Shown: positions 46,152 through 55,312 of the stretch, one piece after another | How positions within the stretch are numbered: the first letter of the stretch is position 1 | Layout of the letters: each line of letters starts with the position of its first letter | Source: CBDDCX01 sp965226925 | GTDB lineage: Bacteria; Gemmatimonadota; Gemmatimonadetes; Longimicrobiales; Gaopeijiaceae | Length of the DNA stretch: 64,000 bases | Direction: 5' to 3' | Assembly (NCBI GenBank): GCA_965226925.1 | Contig: CBDDEN010000011.1 | Coordinates: 1,178,001-1,242,000, forward strand | Translations under genes and position numbers: made by a program | Notes under the pieces: model-generated | Seen by the model: only the letters and a program-made list of their open reading frames with translations | Told to the model about the DNA's origin: nothing | The model's database searches: none

Positions 46152-47155
46152 AGGCGGCCGATGAGCTGGCTAAGCACGTCGGTGTAAAACCGGCGTGCGC
46201 GGCCCTCGAGGTCTGCCGATCGACGTTGTACCGTCGTCGAGGCCCATCAACCGGGCAACAGCAGCCCCGCCCGACGCCCGCCCGGGCATTGAGCGAGACG
46301 GAACGAGGCGAGGTCTTCGACACGCTGTGTTCGGAGCGGTTCGTGGACCGCTCACCCGCCGAGGTGGTGGCCACGCTGCTCGACGAAGAGGTCTACCTGT
46401 GCAGCGAACGCACGATGTATCGTGTTCTGGCCTCCGAGGTGCCGGTTCAGGAACGCCGGGCGCAGCGCACCCATCCCGAGTACAAGAAGCCCGAGTTGAT
46501 GGCCACGGCGCCGAACCAGGTGTGGTCCTGGGATATCACGCGGCTGCTCGGGCCGAAGAAGTGGAGCTATTACTACCTCTACGTCATCATGGACATCTAC
46601 AGCCGCTACGTCGTGGGCTGGATGGTGGCGGACCGGGAGAACTCGGCCCTGGCCGGCCGGTTGATCCAGCAGAGCTGCCTGAAGCATGGCGTCCAGCCCC
46701 GGGTCCTGACCCTGCACTCGGATCGGGGAGCTCCAATGACGAGCCAATGCACCGCTCAACTTCTCGCTGACCTCGGCGTGACCCGCTCGTTGAGCCGGCC
46801 TCAGGTGTCGGATGACAACCCGTTTTCCGAGGCTCAGTTCAAAACCTTGAAGTACCATCCCTCGTTTCCCGGACGGTTCGGGGATCAGGGCCAAGCCAAG
46901 ACGTTCTGTCGATCGTTCTTCCGCTGGTACAATGCCGAGCACCGCCATGGCGGCATCTCGATGCTAACCCCCGAGCAGGTCCACTTCGGGAACGCCGATC
47001 AGGTCATTGCCGGCAGGAAATCCGTGCTCCGCGAAGCATGGGCCGCTCATCCCGAACGCTTCGTCAGAGGTGTGCCGAAGCCCAAACCGCTCCCGGAGGC
47101 CGTCTTCATCAATCCTCCCATCCCTTCCCTCACCACACAGGACATTGCTCTCTAA
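46148..47155 (+). CDS. IS3-family OrfB DDE transposase (copy C)
   Basis: 335 residues, complete catalytic triad (VWSWDITR, HSDRGAPM, FSEAQFKTLK). With its intact orfA this copy and copy A are the likely active sources. Confidence 0.93.
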   Translation: MKAADELAKHVGVKPACAALEVCRSTLYRRRGPSTGQQQPRPTPARALSETERGEVFDTLCSERFVDRSPAEVVATLLDEEVYLCSERTMYRVLASEVPVQERRAQRTHPEYKKPELMATAPNQVWSWDITRLLGPKKWSYYYLYVIMDIYSRYVVGWMVADRENSALAGRLIQQSCLKHGVQPRVLTLHSDRGAPMTSQCTAQLLADLGVTRSLSRPQVSDDNPFSEAQFKTLKYHPSFPGRFGDQGQAKTFCRSFFRWYNAEHRHGGISMLTPEQVHFGNADQVIAGRKSVLREAWAAHPERFVRGVPKPKPLPEAVFINPPIPSLTTQDIAL

Positions 47156-47354
47156 TTAATCCCGTAGAGTGTCCCATTGTCGTTGACAGGTTCCGCGGAG
47201 CACTCGCCTAGCAGCTCGCGCTCCGGTTGGATATGATGATGCGGCAGCAGAATTCCGGAGTCGTTAGACGGCGTCAATCAGGTCTGGCCTGAGCAGTCGC
47301 CGCTCGTCCGTTTCGTTCCGACGACGGGTGGCACACCTTTCCTTCGCTGCTCAG

Positions 47355-47933
47355 TCAGCGGCCAACTGCTGAGCGGAAGTAGAAGTCGAGCATGGCGGTT
47401 AGCGGCGCGGCGTTGCCCCTTAGCCGGCTGCGAAGCGCTGCGCCCTCCCAGCAGTCCACCAGGAGGCTTGCCATACGTCCCGCATCGGACTCGGCTGGGA
47501 TGTCCCCTCGCCGGCGGGCCTCTTCCAGGCAAGCAGCGATCCGTTGTTGGATCGCTGAGAAGCACTCCTCGATCCTAAGGCGGAAGACTTCACTCACGCC
47601 CGATAGCTCCTGGCCGAGTCCGCCTAGCAGGCAGCCCATGTATCGCTCCTCCCGGTAGCTCTCCTGGGTCAACTCGAAAAACCCACGAACCCGCTCGATG
47701 GGAGGGCGGCTCAGGTCTCCAAGGCATGCGTCGAGGCCTTCGTGCACCTGCCGCATGTACTGGTCGATGACCTGGAGTCCGAAGTCTTCCTTGTCCCGGA
47801 AATGATGGTAGAACGAACCCTTCGGGATGTGCGTGGCCGCGAGCACGGCCTGGATCCCCAGATCGTGGTAGCCATGCTTCAGGAGCATGGTCTGCCCCGC
47901 ATCGAGCAGCCGCTGCTTGGTTGAATGCGTCAA
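47355..47933 (-). CDS. TetR-family repressor
   Basis: 192 residues from TTG 47933 (THSTKQRLLDAGQTMLLKHGYHDLGIQAVLAATHIPKGSFYHHFRDKEDFGLQVID). N-terminal HTH is canonical; the ligand domain (GFFELTQESYREERYMGCLLGGLGQELS) is like AcuR/NemR-type regulators of electrophile response. A perfect palindrome of the NemR type lies before the neighbouring cupin gene (48416), a probable binding site. A TATAAT-like box at 47937 may belong to its promoter region. Confidence 0.88.
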   Translation of the reverse strand: MTHSTKQRLLDAGQTMLLKHGYHDLGIQAVLAATHIPKGSFYHHFRDKEDFGLQVIDQYMRQVHEGLDACLGDLSRPPIERVRGFFELTQESYREERYMGCLLGGLGQELSGVSEVFRLRIEECFSAIQQRIAACLEEARRRGDIPAESDAGRMASLLVDCWEGAALRSRLRGNAAPLTAMLDFYFRSAVGR

Positions 47934-47994
47934 CTGTATAATGGTCGAGTGGAGAGCCCCGCAGAGCCGAGCCGCTTCCCGACTCGCTCTCCTG

Positions 47995-48381
47995 TTAGCC
48001 CTCGACCATATGGATCATGTGGTCGATGACAAGGCTGTGCTCCCGCTGAGGGCTAAACATGACGATTTCCGCGTCCTCATCGACTTTGACGTTGTGGCCA
48101 GCCGGCCAGTAGAACAGGTCATTCGCATTTACCGTCTCTTGCTCGCCCTTCGCATCGGTCGTAGTGATCCGGCCCCGCAATACGAAGCCCCAGTGAGGGC
48201 ACTGGCACAGATTGCCCTCCAAGCCCTGGAAAAGCGGAGTGGTATCGACACCGGCTGAAAGTGTGAAGTACTCGCCGCTGATCTTCTCGAATCCGCTGGC
48301 GTCGCCGAAGCCGGTGCGCTGGCGGATCACTGCGCCAGGAATCTCCATTCGGATGTCCACGTCGTCTTTTGCGACTCGCAT
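47995..48381 (-). CDS. Small cupin-like protein
   Basis: 128 residues; start with GAGGGGG upstream. Cupin features: PHWGFVLRGRITTTDAKGEQETVNANDLFYWPAGHNVKVDEDAEIVMFSP, i.e. a single beta-barrel with HxG and PxGH elements. Substrate unknown. Upstream of tetR in the same direction; the operator at 48416-48431 is just before its start. Confidence 0.75.
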   Translation of the reverse strand: MRVAKDDVDIRMEIPGAVIRQRTGFGDASGFEKISGEYFTLSAGVDTTPLFQGLEGNLCQCPHWGFVLRGRITTTDAKGEQETVNANDLFYWPAGHNVKVDEDAEIVMFSPQREHSLVIDHMIHMVEG

Positions 48382-48415
48382 GCTGGTGCCCCCTCGTTAT
48401 CGTATCTGTCAGGAA

Positions 48416-48431
48416 TAGACCGATCGGTCTA
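48416..48431. promoter_or_regulatory. Perfect 16-bp palindrome, TetR/NemR-type operator
   Basis: TAGACCGATCGGTCTA, 35 bp before the cupin start codon. It has the TAGACC-N4-GGTCTA form known for NemR boxes. The TetR gene next to the cupin gene is the natural candidate to bind it. Confidence 0.7.
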
Positions 48432-48966
48432 GTTGCGTAGAATACGCCGAAGATCCACGAGAGTCAACGAGGCTCACATCAGTCGATGGGTCGGTGTTCC
48501 GACCCACACGAGCGAAGAAGCCTCCTGCGCGAGAGCCCGAGAAATGAATCGTCGAGCGCGCCGCCGTTTCGGATCAACTTTGAAGTGCAACACCGACTAG
48601 GTGGTGGGCTGCCTTTGGCCTGCCTCCAATGCCTTCTCCACGACGTAACCCCCCTGGATGCCTGGATTCCGGGATTCCGACTCCGGGAAATTTTCTCCGA
48701 AACCCGAATGAAACCGGGCATCCCCCGTGATTTAGCGTATAACCTGCGTGTAATGGGGTTCAGGGGGTCGCCGGTTCGAGCCGAGCGGTCGAGTCAGGGT
48801 TCGAAGAGCCAGACGTCCTCCCGCGAGACGAGCGAGGATCGCCGAAGGCGACCGCAGATCAGCCGAGGCGTCCAGTCGTTCTTCCGCGGTGCGGACTGCA
48901 AGGTCTTCGCCGAGACGACGGAGCCAAGCTCCGTCAATCCGGCCGTCCCGATTGTGGAGGTGATTG
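48432..48966. other. Intergenic region without recognised genes
   Basis: About 530 bp. A 24-base segment at 48568-48591 (TTCGGATCAACTTTGAAG...) recurs inverted at 62766-62789 inside the cassette region. A tRNA T-arm-like GCCGGTTCGAGCC near 48768 lacks a pairing partner. No gene supported. Confidence 0.4.
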
Positions 48967-49001
48967 CCCCGCTTGATGTTACGACATCAGGCGGGGTTTT
49001 T
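48967..49001 (+). terminator. Rho-independent terminator
   Basis: GCCCCGCTTGATGT, loop TACG, ACATCAGGCGGGG, then TTTTT: a nearly perfect 13-bp stem with a U tract on the plus strand. No gene I recognise ends just before it, so it may belong to a lost or non-coding transcript. Confidence 0.8.
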
Positions 49002-49404
49002 CGTTCGTCCCAAAAGTGGGATGTGTGCCCGTTCGCGTTGCCCATTGTGCCCGTTTTTGTGCCTTTTAATGACGGCAGATTCCGGCATCCCCTCCGGCAA
49101 GAAACGGCAGATCGTGCACTCTACCAATGATTTACACGGTTTCTTGCCGCCATTCGTAAACATATGGAGTCGAATGGGGTGCACTTGTCCGTGCTTCAGT
49201 GGGTCGGGCCCCACGTCTCAGAATCACGAGTCTCCACCCTCAAGGACCTGCCAATCGCGAAGGACGTGCAGGCGCTCCAACGCCCACCCGAGGGAACTTG
49301 CCCCTGTGTCGGGAGGGTCGCAGATTCACGCAGGGTATCCGCAAGCGTTGTCGGCACCGAGAAGCTCCTCACCACGTAGGCTCGATTGGGCTGGAAAAGA
49401 CCGA

Positions 49405-50721
49405 ATGTCGACACATCGACTCTCTCTCAGGGTAAGTGTGCTGGTGTGCCTGTCGTTGGCGGTCGGTTGTGGGGGGGGCGACGACGGGTTCAATCCGAAC
49501 ACTGGCGCACCACCGGACCCGCCCGACACCACCCCACCCGCGAATGTGGCGGATCTCGCGAGCTCCACCACCACGACCTCCTCCGTTGACTTGACGTGGA
49601 CCGCCCCCGGGGACGACCTGACGGCGGGGACGGCAGCAGAATACGACATCCGGTATTCGACGTCCGTCATTTCCGATGCCAATTACGGTTCTGCACCCCA
49701 GGCGGGCAGTCCTCCTGCGCCCAGCGCGCCAGGAACGTCACAGACCTTCTCCATATCCGGACTCGACGAGAATACGACGTACCACTTTGCCCTCCAGACG
49801 GCCGATGAAGTGCCGAACTGGTCCGGTCTCTCCAACGTGACGAGTGCCACCACACTCTCCTCCGCTCCAACGCCCCCTGAGTTCGTCCTGGGGTGGGGGT
49901 CTAGCGGCTCAGGCGACGGCCAGTTCCATGGTGCCAGCGGCATTGCCGTGGACGGCAGCGGCAACGTCTACGTGACAGATTGGCTCAATCACCGCGTGCA
50001 GAAGTTCGACGGAGAAGGGACGTTTCTCACCAAGTGGGGCACACAGGGCTCGGGCGACGGCCAGTTCGAACAGCCCCAGGGTATTGCCGTAGACGGAAGC
50101 GGCAACGTGTACGTGGCGGATACCGAGAACGACCGCGTTCAGAAGTTCGACGGAGAGGGGACGTTTCTCACCAAGTGGGGCATACAGGGCTCGGGCGACG
50201 GCCAGTTCGTGGGTCCTGCAGGCATCACGGTCGACGGCGGCGACGACGTCTATGTGGTGGATACCAAGATCCACCGCATTCAGAAGTTCGACGGAGAGGG
50301 GACGTTTCTCACCAAGTGGGGGTCAGTCGGGGACGGTGAGGGCCAGTTCCTTTTTGCCAGAGGCATCGCCGTGGACGCCGCCGGCGACGTGTACGTGGCG
50401 GATACCAATAACCACCGCGTTCAGAAGTTCGACGGAGAAGGGACGTTTCTCACCCAGTGGGGCACACAGGGCTCGGACGACGGTCAGTTCGAATTTCCCC
50501 AGGATGTTACCGTCGATCAAAGTGGCAACGTGTACGTGGCGGAACGAGGTAGTAACGGCCGTGTGCAGTTGTTCGACGGCATGGGGATGTTCCTAGTCAA
50601 GTGGGGCTCACCGGGCTCAAGTGACGGCCAGTTTTCCAGCCCCTATGGCGTTGCCTTAGACGGCGACGGCAACATCTACGTGGTGGATGTGCAGTCAGAT
50701 CGCATTCAGAAGTTCCGATAA
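49405..50721 (+). CDS. Fibronectin III plus NHL-repeat lipoprotein
   Basis: 438 residues from ATG 49405. Lipobox in VLVCLSLAVGC; a Pro/Thr linker; one Fn3 domain (PPANVADLASSTTTTSSVDLTWTAPG...TTYHFALQTADEV); then six NHL repeats of the form GSGDGQF..P.GIAVDGSGNVYVADT.NHRVQKFDGEGTFLTKWG, making a six-bladed propeller. An outer-surface sensor or adhesion-type protein; partner unknown. The ORF extends back to 48964 through non-coding sequence. Confidence 0.85.
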   Translation: MSTHRLSLRVSVLVCLSLAVGCGGGDDGFNPNTGAPPDPPDTTPPANVADLASSTTTTSSVDLTWTAPGDDLTAGTAAEYDIRYSTSVISDANYGSAPQAGSPPAPSAPGTSQTFSISGLDENTTYHFALQTADEVPNWSGLSNVTSATTLSSAPTPPEFVLGWGSSGSGDGQFHGASGIAVDGSGNVYVTDWLNHRVQKFDGEGTFLTKWGTQGSGDGQFEQPQGIAVDGSGNVYVADTENDRVQKFDGEGTFLTKWGIQGSGDGQFVGPAGITVDGGDDVYVVDTKIHRIQKFDGEGTFLTKWGSVGDGEGQFLFARGIAVDAAGDVYVADTNNHRVQKFDGEGTFLTQWGTQGSDDGQFEFPQDVTVDQSGNVYVAERGSNGRVQLFDGMGMFLVKWGSPGSSDGQFSSPYGVALDGDGNIYVVDVQSDRIQKFR

Positions 50722-50810
50722 GTAGCGTTTACGGGTTCGCCGAGGCTCCTCACGGGCGACGCACCCATTGCTTCTCGCAAGTGGCTTCGACCTGCACTCC
50801 CAGCCCCGCC

Positions 50811-51152
50811 TCACCTCATCCGCACAACCCAACCACCACCGCCAAGCAGTCCGCCGTATTCCTGAACCATGTCAGCAACTTCGTCGAGCAACATGTCTTG
50901 CACGAGCTGCCTGAGTACCGCCTCTCCCTCAGAGTGCGTGCCCTTCCCCGTGATGAGGTGGACGACAGAACCGGACGATACTCGTGAGTGCGTGGTGAGG
51001 AAGTCTCTCACGCGCGGTCGGGCCTGTGCCACTATGTAGCCGTGCAGATCAAGTGAGGCGATCGGCATCTCGCTGAGAAGTTTCGCGACACCAGTCGGTG
51101 CGGGGGCCTCGGTATCGGCTTTCTTCCGAGATCGCTTTCGGTGCCTGCTCAT
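50811..51152 (-). CDS. Smr-domain protein
   Basis: 113 residues from MSRHRKRSRKKAD at 51152 (ORF to 51188). The Smr core is clear: LDLHGYIVAQARPRVRDFL, VHLITGKGTHSEGEAVLRQLV and the final GGGGWVVRMR. Stand-alone Smr proteins can act as RNA or DNA endonucleases; the N-terminus is basic. Divergent from the split DUF2779 gene. Confidence 0.88.
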   Translation of the reverse strand: MSRHRKRSRKKADTEAPAPTGVAKLLSEMPIASLDLHGYIVAQARPRVRDFLTTHSRVSSGSVVHLITGKGTHSEGEAVLRQLVQDMLLDEVADMVQEYGGLLGGGGWVVRMR

Positions 51153-51238
51153 AAGCTCGCTTACTCGACGTCGACAACTACGTTGCAAATCGGATCGCTC
51201 CTCAGCTTACACCGCATACTCGCAGCCGTGGAGGCACA

Positions 51239-51460
51239 ATGCACCACCGCCTCTCCAAATCCCGTTTCATCGCGGGCGTACAGTGCCACAAGCTGCTCTG
51301 GTGGCGGGTCCACGAACCCGAGGCTGTTGAGCTCCAGCCCGGCATAGTGCTCCAGGACCGATTCGACCAAGGCCAAGAAGTCGGCGAGCGGGCTCGGACT
51401 CTCTTCCCTCGTGGGGTGCTGATAGACCTGCCTCACACAGCGGTTGAGCAACGTCTCGAG
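51239..51460 (+). pseudogene. DUF2779 nuclease-like gene, 5' part (split by IS256-family element)
   Basis: 74 codons: MHHRLSKSRFIAGVQCHKLLWWRVHEPEAVE... DRFDQGQEVGERARTLFPRGVLIDLPHTAVEQRLE. The LSKSRFIAGVQCHKLLW start is diagnostic for DUF2779/PD-(D/E)XK proteins. The IS starts at 51461; the frame then ends in IS at 51514. The rest is at 52918-54173. Confidence 0.85.
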
Positions 51461-52917
51461 GATGGTGTCCCGCTGACAGTTGAAGGTGGTGGCTCCGGAG
51501 AGTCTCCTTGTTAGCCTGCCTTTCTCATTTCGGCAACCGGTTCATGGTCGTCGAGGTGGGCCCTGAGCATCCAGAGCTGGTGGTAGCCGATGATCCTCCG
51601 GTAGCTCTTCTCGGTCTCCACGAACGAGGCCGCAGCCCAGCGCAAGGCCATCGCTCCGTTCTTCCAGTGGGTCACCCTGCGGGTCTTCTGTCTTACGCCC
51701 GAGTGGGTGCTGTCGATCAGGTTGGTCGAGCCCAGGCACTTCCTCAGCCGCGGCGGGAGGCCGAGCCGGTTGATCGTGAACATCTCGCTGAGGCCTTCGC
51801 GTAGGCTGGCCGAGGCCGAGGGGTGGTCGCGCTCGAGCCATCGGGCGAGCTGCTCGAGCTTCTGCTCGCCCTGCTTCGCGTCCAGCTTCATCGCCGCCCG
51901 GAACGCCGCCTTCACCTGAGGATGCTGATCCTTCGGCAGATGACCCAGCACGTTGCGGAGCTTGTGGTTGCGGCAGCGCTGGATGGGGTGACGTTGGCCG
52001 AACACCTTCTCGATCGCCTTCCTGAGCGCTTTCGAGCCATCGATCACGAACAGCCGCCGCCTGCCCGGGTCCAGGCCGCGCTCGACCAGATCCTCTAGGA
52101 GCGCGCTGGTCACCTCGGCGTTCTCACTCGCTCCTTCCCTCACGCCCAGCACGTGCTTCTTTCCGTCTGAGTCCACGCATACCGCAGCAAGCACGTGGTG
52201 CGAGCCCATCTGGATCCCGTCCAGGTAGATCACCAGGAGGTCCCACGCATCCAGCCGGCGCTCCATCAGCTCCTTCAGCACGCGCTCCGAGGCCTCGACC
52301 GTCTCACGGCTCACCGCCGACTTGCTCACCCCGACCGTGTCGGCCATCTCACCGATCACACGGCCGTACTTCCGCGTGCTCACCCCCGCCATCAGGACCT
52401 CGAGCATCCGATCCGCCACGGCGCCCGGTCTCCGCATCGCTGCGTACGCCGGCACCTCGACCTCGCCACCCTCCCCGGCGCTCCGGCGCCTGAGCCGTGG
52501 CCGCTCCACACGCACCTTCCGGTCCGACAGGTAAACCACACCACCCTGCCGGCCATACCACACCGTGTCGTCTTCCGCTCGTGACCGACCTGCCTGCTTC
52601 ACGCCTGCCACACCCTCGGCGCTCATCTCCAGCACCGCTTCGATCGTCGCTCGTCCCATCACCTGGATGACTTCGTCGATCGCGACCTCCGTCTGCTCCA
52701 CGAGTTCAAGCATCGGAAGCAGAAACTGCCCCTCCCGCTTCAGGAACTCCCTGATCGCGCGCTTGTCCGCCCGATCCCTTACCTCGTACGTTCTCTTCAT
52801 CGTGGTGGCTCCGTGTTGGGGTTTTTGCCTACCCGAGCCTATCGGCCCGGGACCCCCGGAGCCACCACTTTTCTTTCTCCCCTATCAGGAACCTTCAACT
52901 ACGGTTGGGACAGCTTC
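51461..52917 (-). mobile_element. IS256-family element, copy E1 (intact)
   Basis: 1457 bp. Ends GATGGTGTCCCGCTGACAG and reverse GAAGCTGTCCCAACCGTAG, both leading into AGTTGAAGGT. Flanked by an 8-bp duplication GTCTCGAG (51453-51460, 52918-52925), the length known for IS256. Inserted in the DUF2779 gene. Confidence 0.93.
51511..52800 (-). CDS. IS256-family (mutator-type) transposase
   Basis: 429 residues. DDE aspartates in LLVIYLDGIQMGSHHVLAAVCVD and RRLFVIDGSKALRKAIEKVFG; HPIQRCRNHKLRNVLGHLP is the family's C2H-like QRCxxHKxRN motif. Complete; probably active. Confidence 0.93.
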   Translation of the reverse strand: MKRTYEVRDRADKRAIREFLKREGQFLLPMLELVEQTEVAIDEVIQVMGRATIEAVLEMSAEGVAGVKQAGRSRAEDDTVWYGRQGGVVYLSDRKVRVERPRLRRRSAGEGGEVEVPAYAAMRRPGAVADRMLEVLMAGVSTRKYGRVIGEMADTVGVSKSAVSRETVEASERVLKELMERRLDAWDLLVIYLDGIQMGSHHVLAAVCVDSDGKKHVLGVREGASENAEVTSALLEDLVERGLDPGRRRLFVIDGSKALRKAIEKVFGQRHPIQRCRNHKLRNVLGHLPKDQHPQVKAAFRAAMKLDAKQGEQKLEQLARWLERDHPSASASLREGLSEMFTINRLGLPPRLRKCLGSTNLIDSTHSGVRQKTRRVTHWKNGAMALRWAAASFVETEKSYRRIIGYHQLWMLRAHLDDHEPVAEMRKAG

Positions 52918-54173
52918 GTCTCGAGACGACCCGGGGGGTGCTCAGGGACGCTCCGGCAATCTTCGAAGCCACCTTCCTCGAGGACGACACTTTGGTCGCG
53001 GTGGACGTCCTCGAACGTGGGGCGAACGGCTTTCATCTCATCGAAGTGAAATCCTCCGCAAGCCAAAAGGCCGCGCACATTCCCGATATTGACGTCCAAC
53101 TGCACGTCGTGCGGAAAGCCGGAGTCGATGTTGAGAGTGCTTCAGTGATGCACCTGAACAGAGAGTTTCGACACCCGGACGAGGGGCCTCTCCTGACTCG
53201 GACCGACGTGACGGCTGAGGCCCTGACATTCGCTGAGAGTGCGGGAGATCAGATCGCGGAGCAGCTCCATGTACTTTCCGGCCCACTCCCCGAGACGCCG
53301 ATCGGCCTCCACTGCCACGATCCTTGGACGTGCCCGTTCATCGAGCGGTGCTGGCCTCAGGATCCCAACCACATCAGCAAGCTCTACAACGTCGGGCCGA
53401 AGAAATCCGCCAAATACATGGACGAGGGGATCCACCTCATCTCAGACCTGCCTGCCGACGCGAAGCTCCCGGCTGTGGCCCAGCGCCAGATTGAGTCCAT
53501 GCGGGAGAATCGCCTTCGCGTGGAGCCGGGACTAGCCGACGCGTTGGTCGACTTCGACGGGGTTTTGGGGTTCCTGGACTTTGAGACCATCTCCCGAGCG
53601 GTGCCTGTGTGGCCTGGGATGGGACCCTGGCACCAGGCCGCGGCACAGTTCAGCTATCACCAGGCCCAGCCGGACGGAACGTACTCTCACGTCGGTTGGC
53701 TCGCGGAAGGACCCGAAGATGCCCGGCCGCTCCTGGCACGCGCGATGGTCGAGGCCACGGCCGGGGCAGACCATGTGTTGATGTACACCCCCTTCGAGCG
53801 CACGCGCATCCGGGACCTACGGCGTGTTGTCCCCGAACTCGAAAGCGAGTTGATCGAGCTCGAAGACAAGCTCACCGATCTCCACCCGATCGTCCGGGAC
53901 TACGTCTATCACCCTGACTTCCAGGGTAGCTTCAGCATCAAGTATATCCTCGAGCCTCTGGTGCCAGAGTTGAGTTACAGCGACCTCGTCATCATCGACG
54001 GGTTAGTCGCGAGCGTCGAGATCGCCCGCCTCCTGTTCGTCGCGGGGAGGATCGCACCCGAGGAGCACGAGCGTGTTCGCAAGGATCTGCTGGCGTACTG
54101 TGAACGGGATACGTGGGCGATGGTGAAGTTGCTGGAGGCGCTGCGGGTGATGTCGAGGTTGGAACCCGTCTGA
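52918..54173 (+). pseudogene. DUF2779 nuclease-like gene, 3' part
   Basis: Continues TTRGVLRDAPAIFEATFLEDDTLVAVDVLERG...FHLIEVKSSASQKAAHIPDIDVQLHV, a PD-(D/E)XK core (D in AVDVL, EVK), then a cysteine cluster (CHDPWTCPFIERCW) and an exonuclease-like domain starting LGFLDFETISRAVP with a late LAYCERDTWAMVKL. Joined to the 5' part at one GTCTCGAG the protein is 489 residues, the normal DUF2779 size. Such proteins are presumed DNA-processing or defence-related nucleases; no function is proven. An ORF start at 52905 is IS-derived. Confidence 0.87.
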
Positions 54174-54174
54174 T

Positions 54175-54546
54175 TCAGCTTGTGTGCTTCAGCGGCTTGA
54201 GGGCAGCGATCTCCTTGGCGCCTTCTGACCTTAACGCGTGCCACAAATCCCAATCCTGCTGGAGCCCCAGCCAGAAGTCAGCACTCATTCCTGTCACCCG
54301 TGCCAACCGAAGTGCAGTGTCTGGCGTCACCCTCCGCTTCCCATTGATCACCTCGTTCAACCGCGGAAAAGAGACTCCGAGTTGAATCGCGAAAGCGGAT
54401 TGCGTGATTCCCAGAGGCTTCAGGAACTCCTCACGTAGCATTTCGCCAGGATGGGTGGGGGGCCGATGGGTAGGTAGACGTCGCTCGACGAGCGGCTCTC
54501 TCCCCGAGCCTCTAGTGATAGTCTGTGACTTCGACCTCGTAGGCAT
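54175..54546 (-). CDS. higA: HigA-type antitoxin
   Basis: 123 residues from ATG 54546. XRE fold with the HigA signature PPTHPGEMLREEFLKPLGITQSAFAIQLGVSFPRLNEVINGKRRVTPDTALRLARVTG and the ending FWLGLQQDWDLWHALRSEG. Overlaps the toxin's 3' end by 35 bp. Still intact though its toxin gene is split. Confidence 0.9.
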   Translation of the reverse strand: MPTRSKSQTITRGSGREPLVERRLPTHRPPTHPGEMLREEFLKPLGITQSAFAIQLGVSFPRLNEVINGKRRVTPDTALRLARVTGMSADFWLGLQQDWDLWHALRSEGAKEIAALKPLKHTS

Positions 54547-54664
54547 CGCTCTCCTCCCAACGGAAACAGATTCGGTACTGTTCATTGATCCGAATGCTAT
54601 GTTGACCCTCCCGATTGCCCCGCAGCCTCTCCAGCCGATTTCCGGGCGGGATGCTCAGCTCCGG
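54512..54664 (-). pseudogene. higB: higB toxin, 3' part
   Basis: PELSIPPGNRLERLRGNREGQHSIRINEQYRICFRWEESDAYEVEVTDYH-stop: the C-terminal half of a RelE-superfamily HigB, including the PPGNRLExLxG and INxQYRICF motifs and final DYH. Its frame continues into IS DNA, giving a false 206-codon ORF. The 5' half lies at 58767 onward. Confidence 0.88.
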
Positions 54665-54693
54665 TGAGGTGCCCCCAGTTGCGGTACCACTTC

Positions 54694-55254
54694 CTATGTT
54701 AGACCCCGAGCCATCGGTGGTCCCTGGAGTTGGGGCATCCTGAGGAACCAGGGCGATGGTTTTATCGTCTCTGGGGCGGGGGGTAGTCCGCCGTGGGCAC
54801 GATGGGGTCGGACGGTATTGTACAGCCGCCTCCACTGCTCGACGAGTACCGTCGCCTCGGGCAGTGTGTAGAAGATCTCTCCGTTCAAGAACTCGTCTCT
54901 CAGTTTGCCGTTGAAGCTCTCGTTGTAGCCGTTCTCCCACGGACTGCCCGGCGCGATGTAGAGGGTCTGGACCCGCAGCCTGGCCAGCCATCTCCGCACC
55001 AGTTTCGCCGTGAACTCTGGCCCGTTGTCCGAGCGCAGATGCTCGGGCGGACCGTGCCGAGCGAAGAGATCGGTGAGCACCTCGAGAACGTCGTGAGCTC
55101 GAGTCTTTCGACCGACCTTGATCGCCAGACACTGCCGCGTGTACTCGTCGAGCACGGTCAGAAGCTTCAGCGCACGGCCGTCATGGGTCCTCGTGCTTAC
55201 GAAGTCGTAGGACCACACGTGATTCTTGTGCAGTGGCCTGAGCCGGATGCACGA
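54694..55254 (-). pseudogene. IS3-family OrfB, 3' part (D2)
   Basis: Contains the core from the first aspartate (SYDFVSTRTHDG) to the end, with the catalytic glutamate present (NGYNESFNGK), unlike D1. The 5' part of orfB is at 58095-58557 beyond the nested IS. Confidence 0.88.
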
Positions 55255-55312
55255 GCCATCGTGATGGTGTCCCGCTGACAGTTGAAGGTGGTGGCTCCGG
55301 AGAGTCTCCTTG

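Larger units (their letters stand above)
45630..47194 (+). mobile_element. IS3-family element, copy C (intact)
   Basis: 1565 bp, same ends as copy A. Flanks ACCGC and GCGGA show no direct duplication. Lies between the IS481 element and the tetR gene without evidently breaking a gene. Confidence 0.9.

Noticed and set aside
48750..48790. tRNA-like GGTCGCCGGTTCGAGCC (T-arm)
   Set aside because: The strand after the loop (GAGCGG) does not pair with the strand before it, and no acceptor or anticodon arm was found.
48486..49130. Plus ORF of 214 residues upstream of the NHL gene
   Set aside because: Runs straight through a clear rho-independent terminator and has no protein-like pattern.
51161..51451. 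Minus ORF of 96 residues (MLNRCVRQVYQHPTREES...)
   Set aside because: Fully antisense to the DUF2779 N-terminus, whose LSKSRFIAGVQCHKLLW motif is decisive.
54512..55132. 206-residue minus ORF ending like a HigB toxin
   Set aside because: Its first two thirds are IS3 DNA in a wrong frame; only the last 50 codons are higB.
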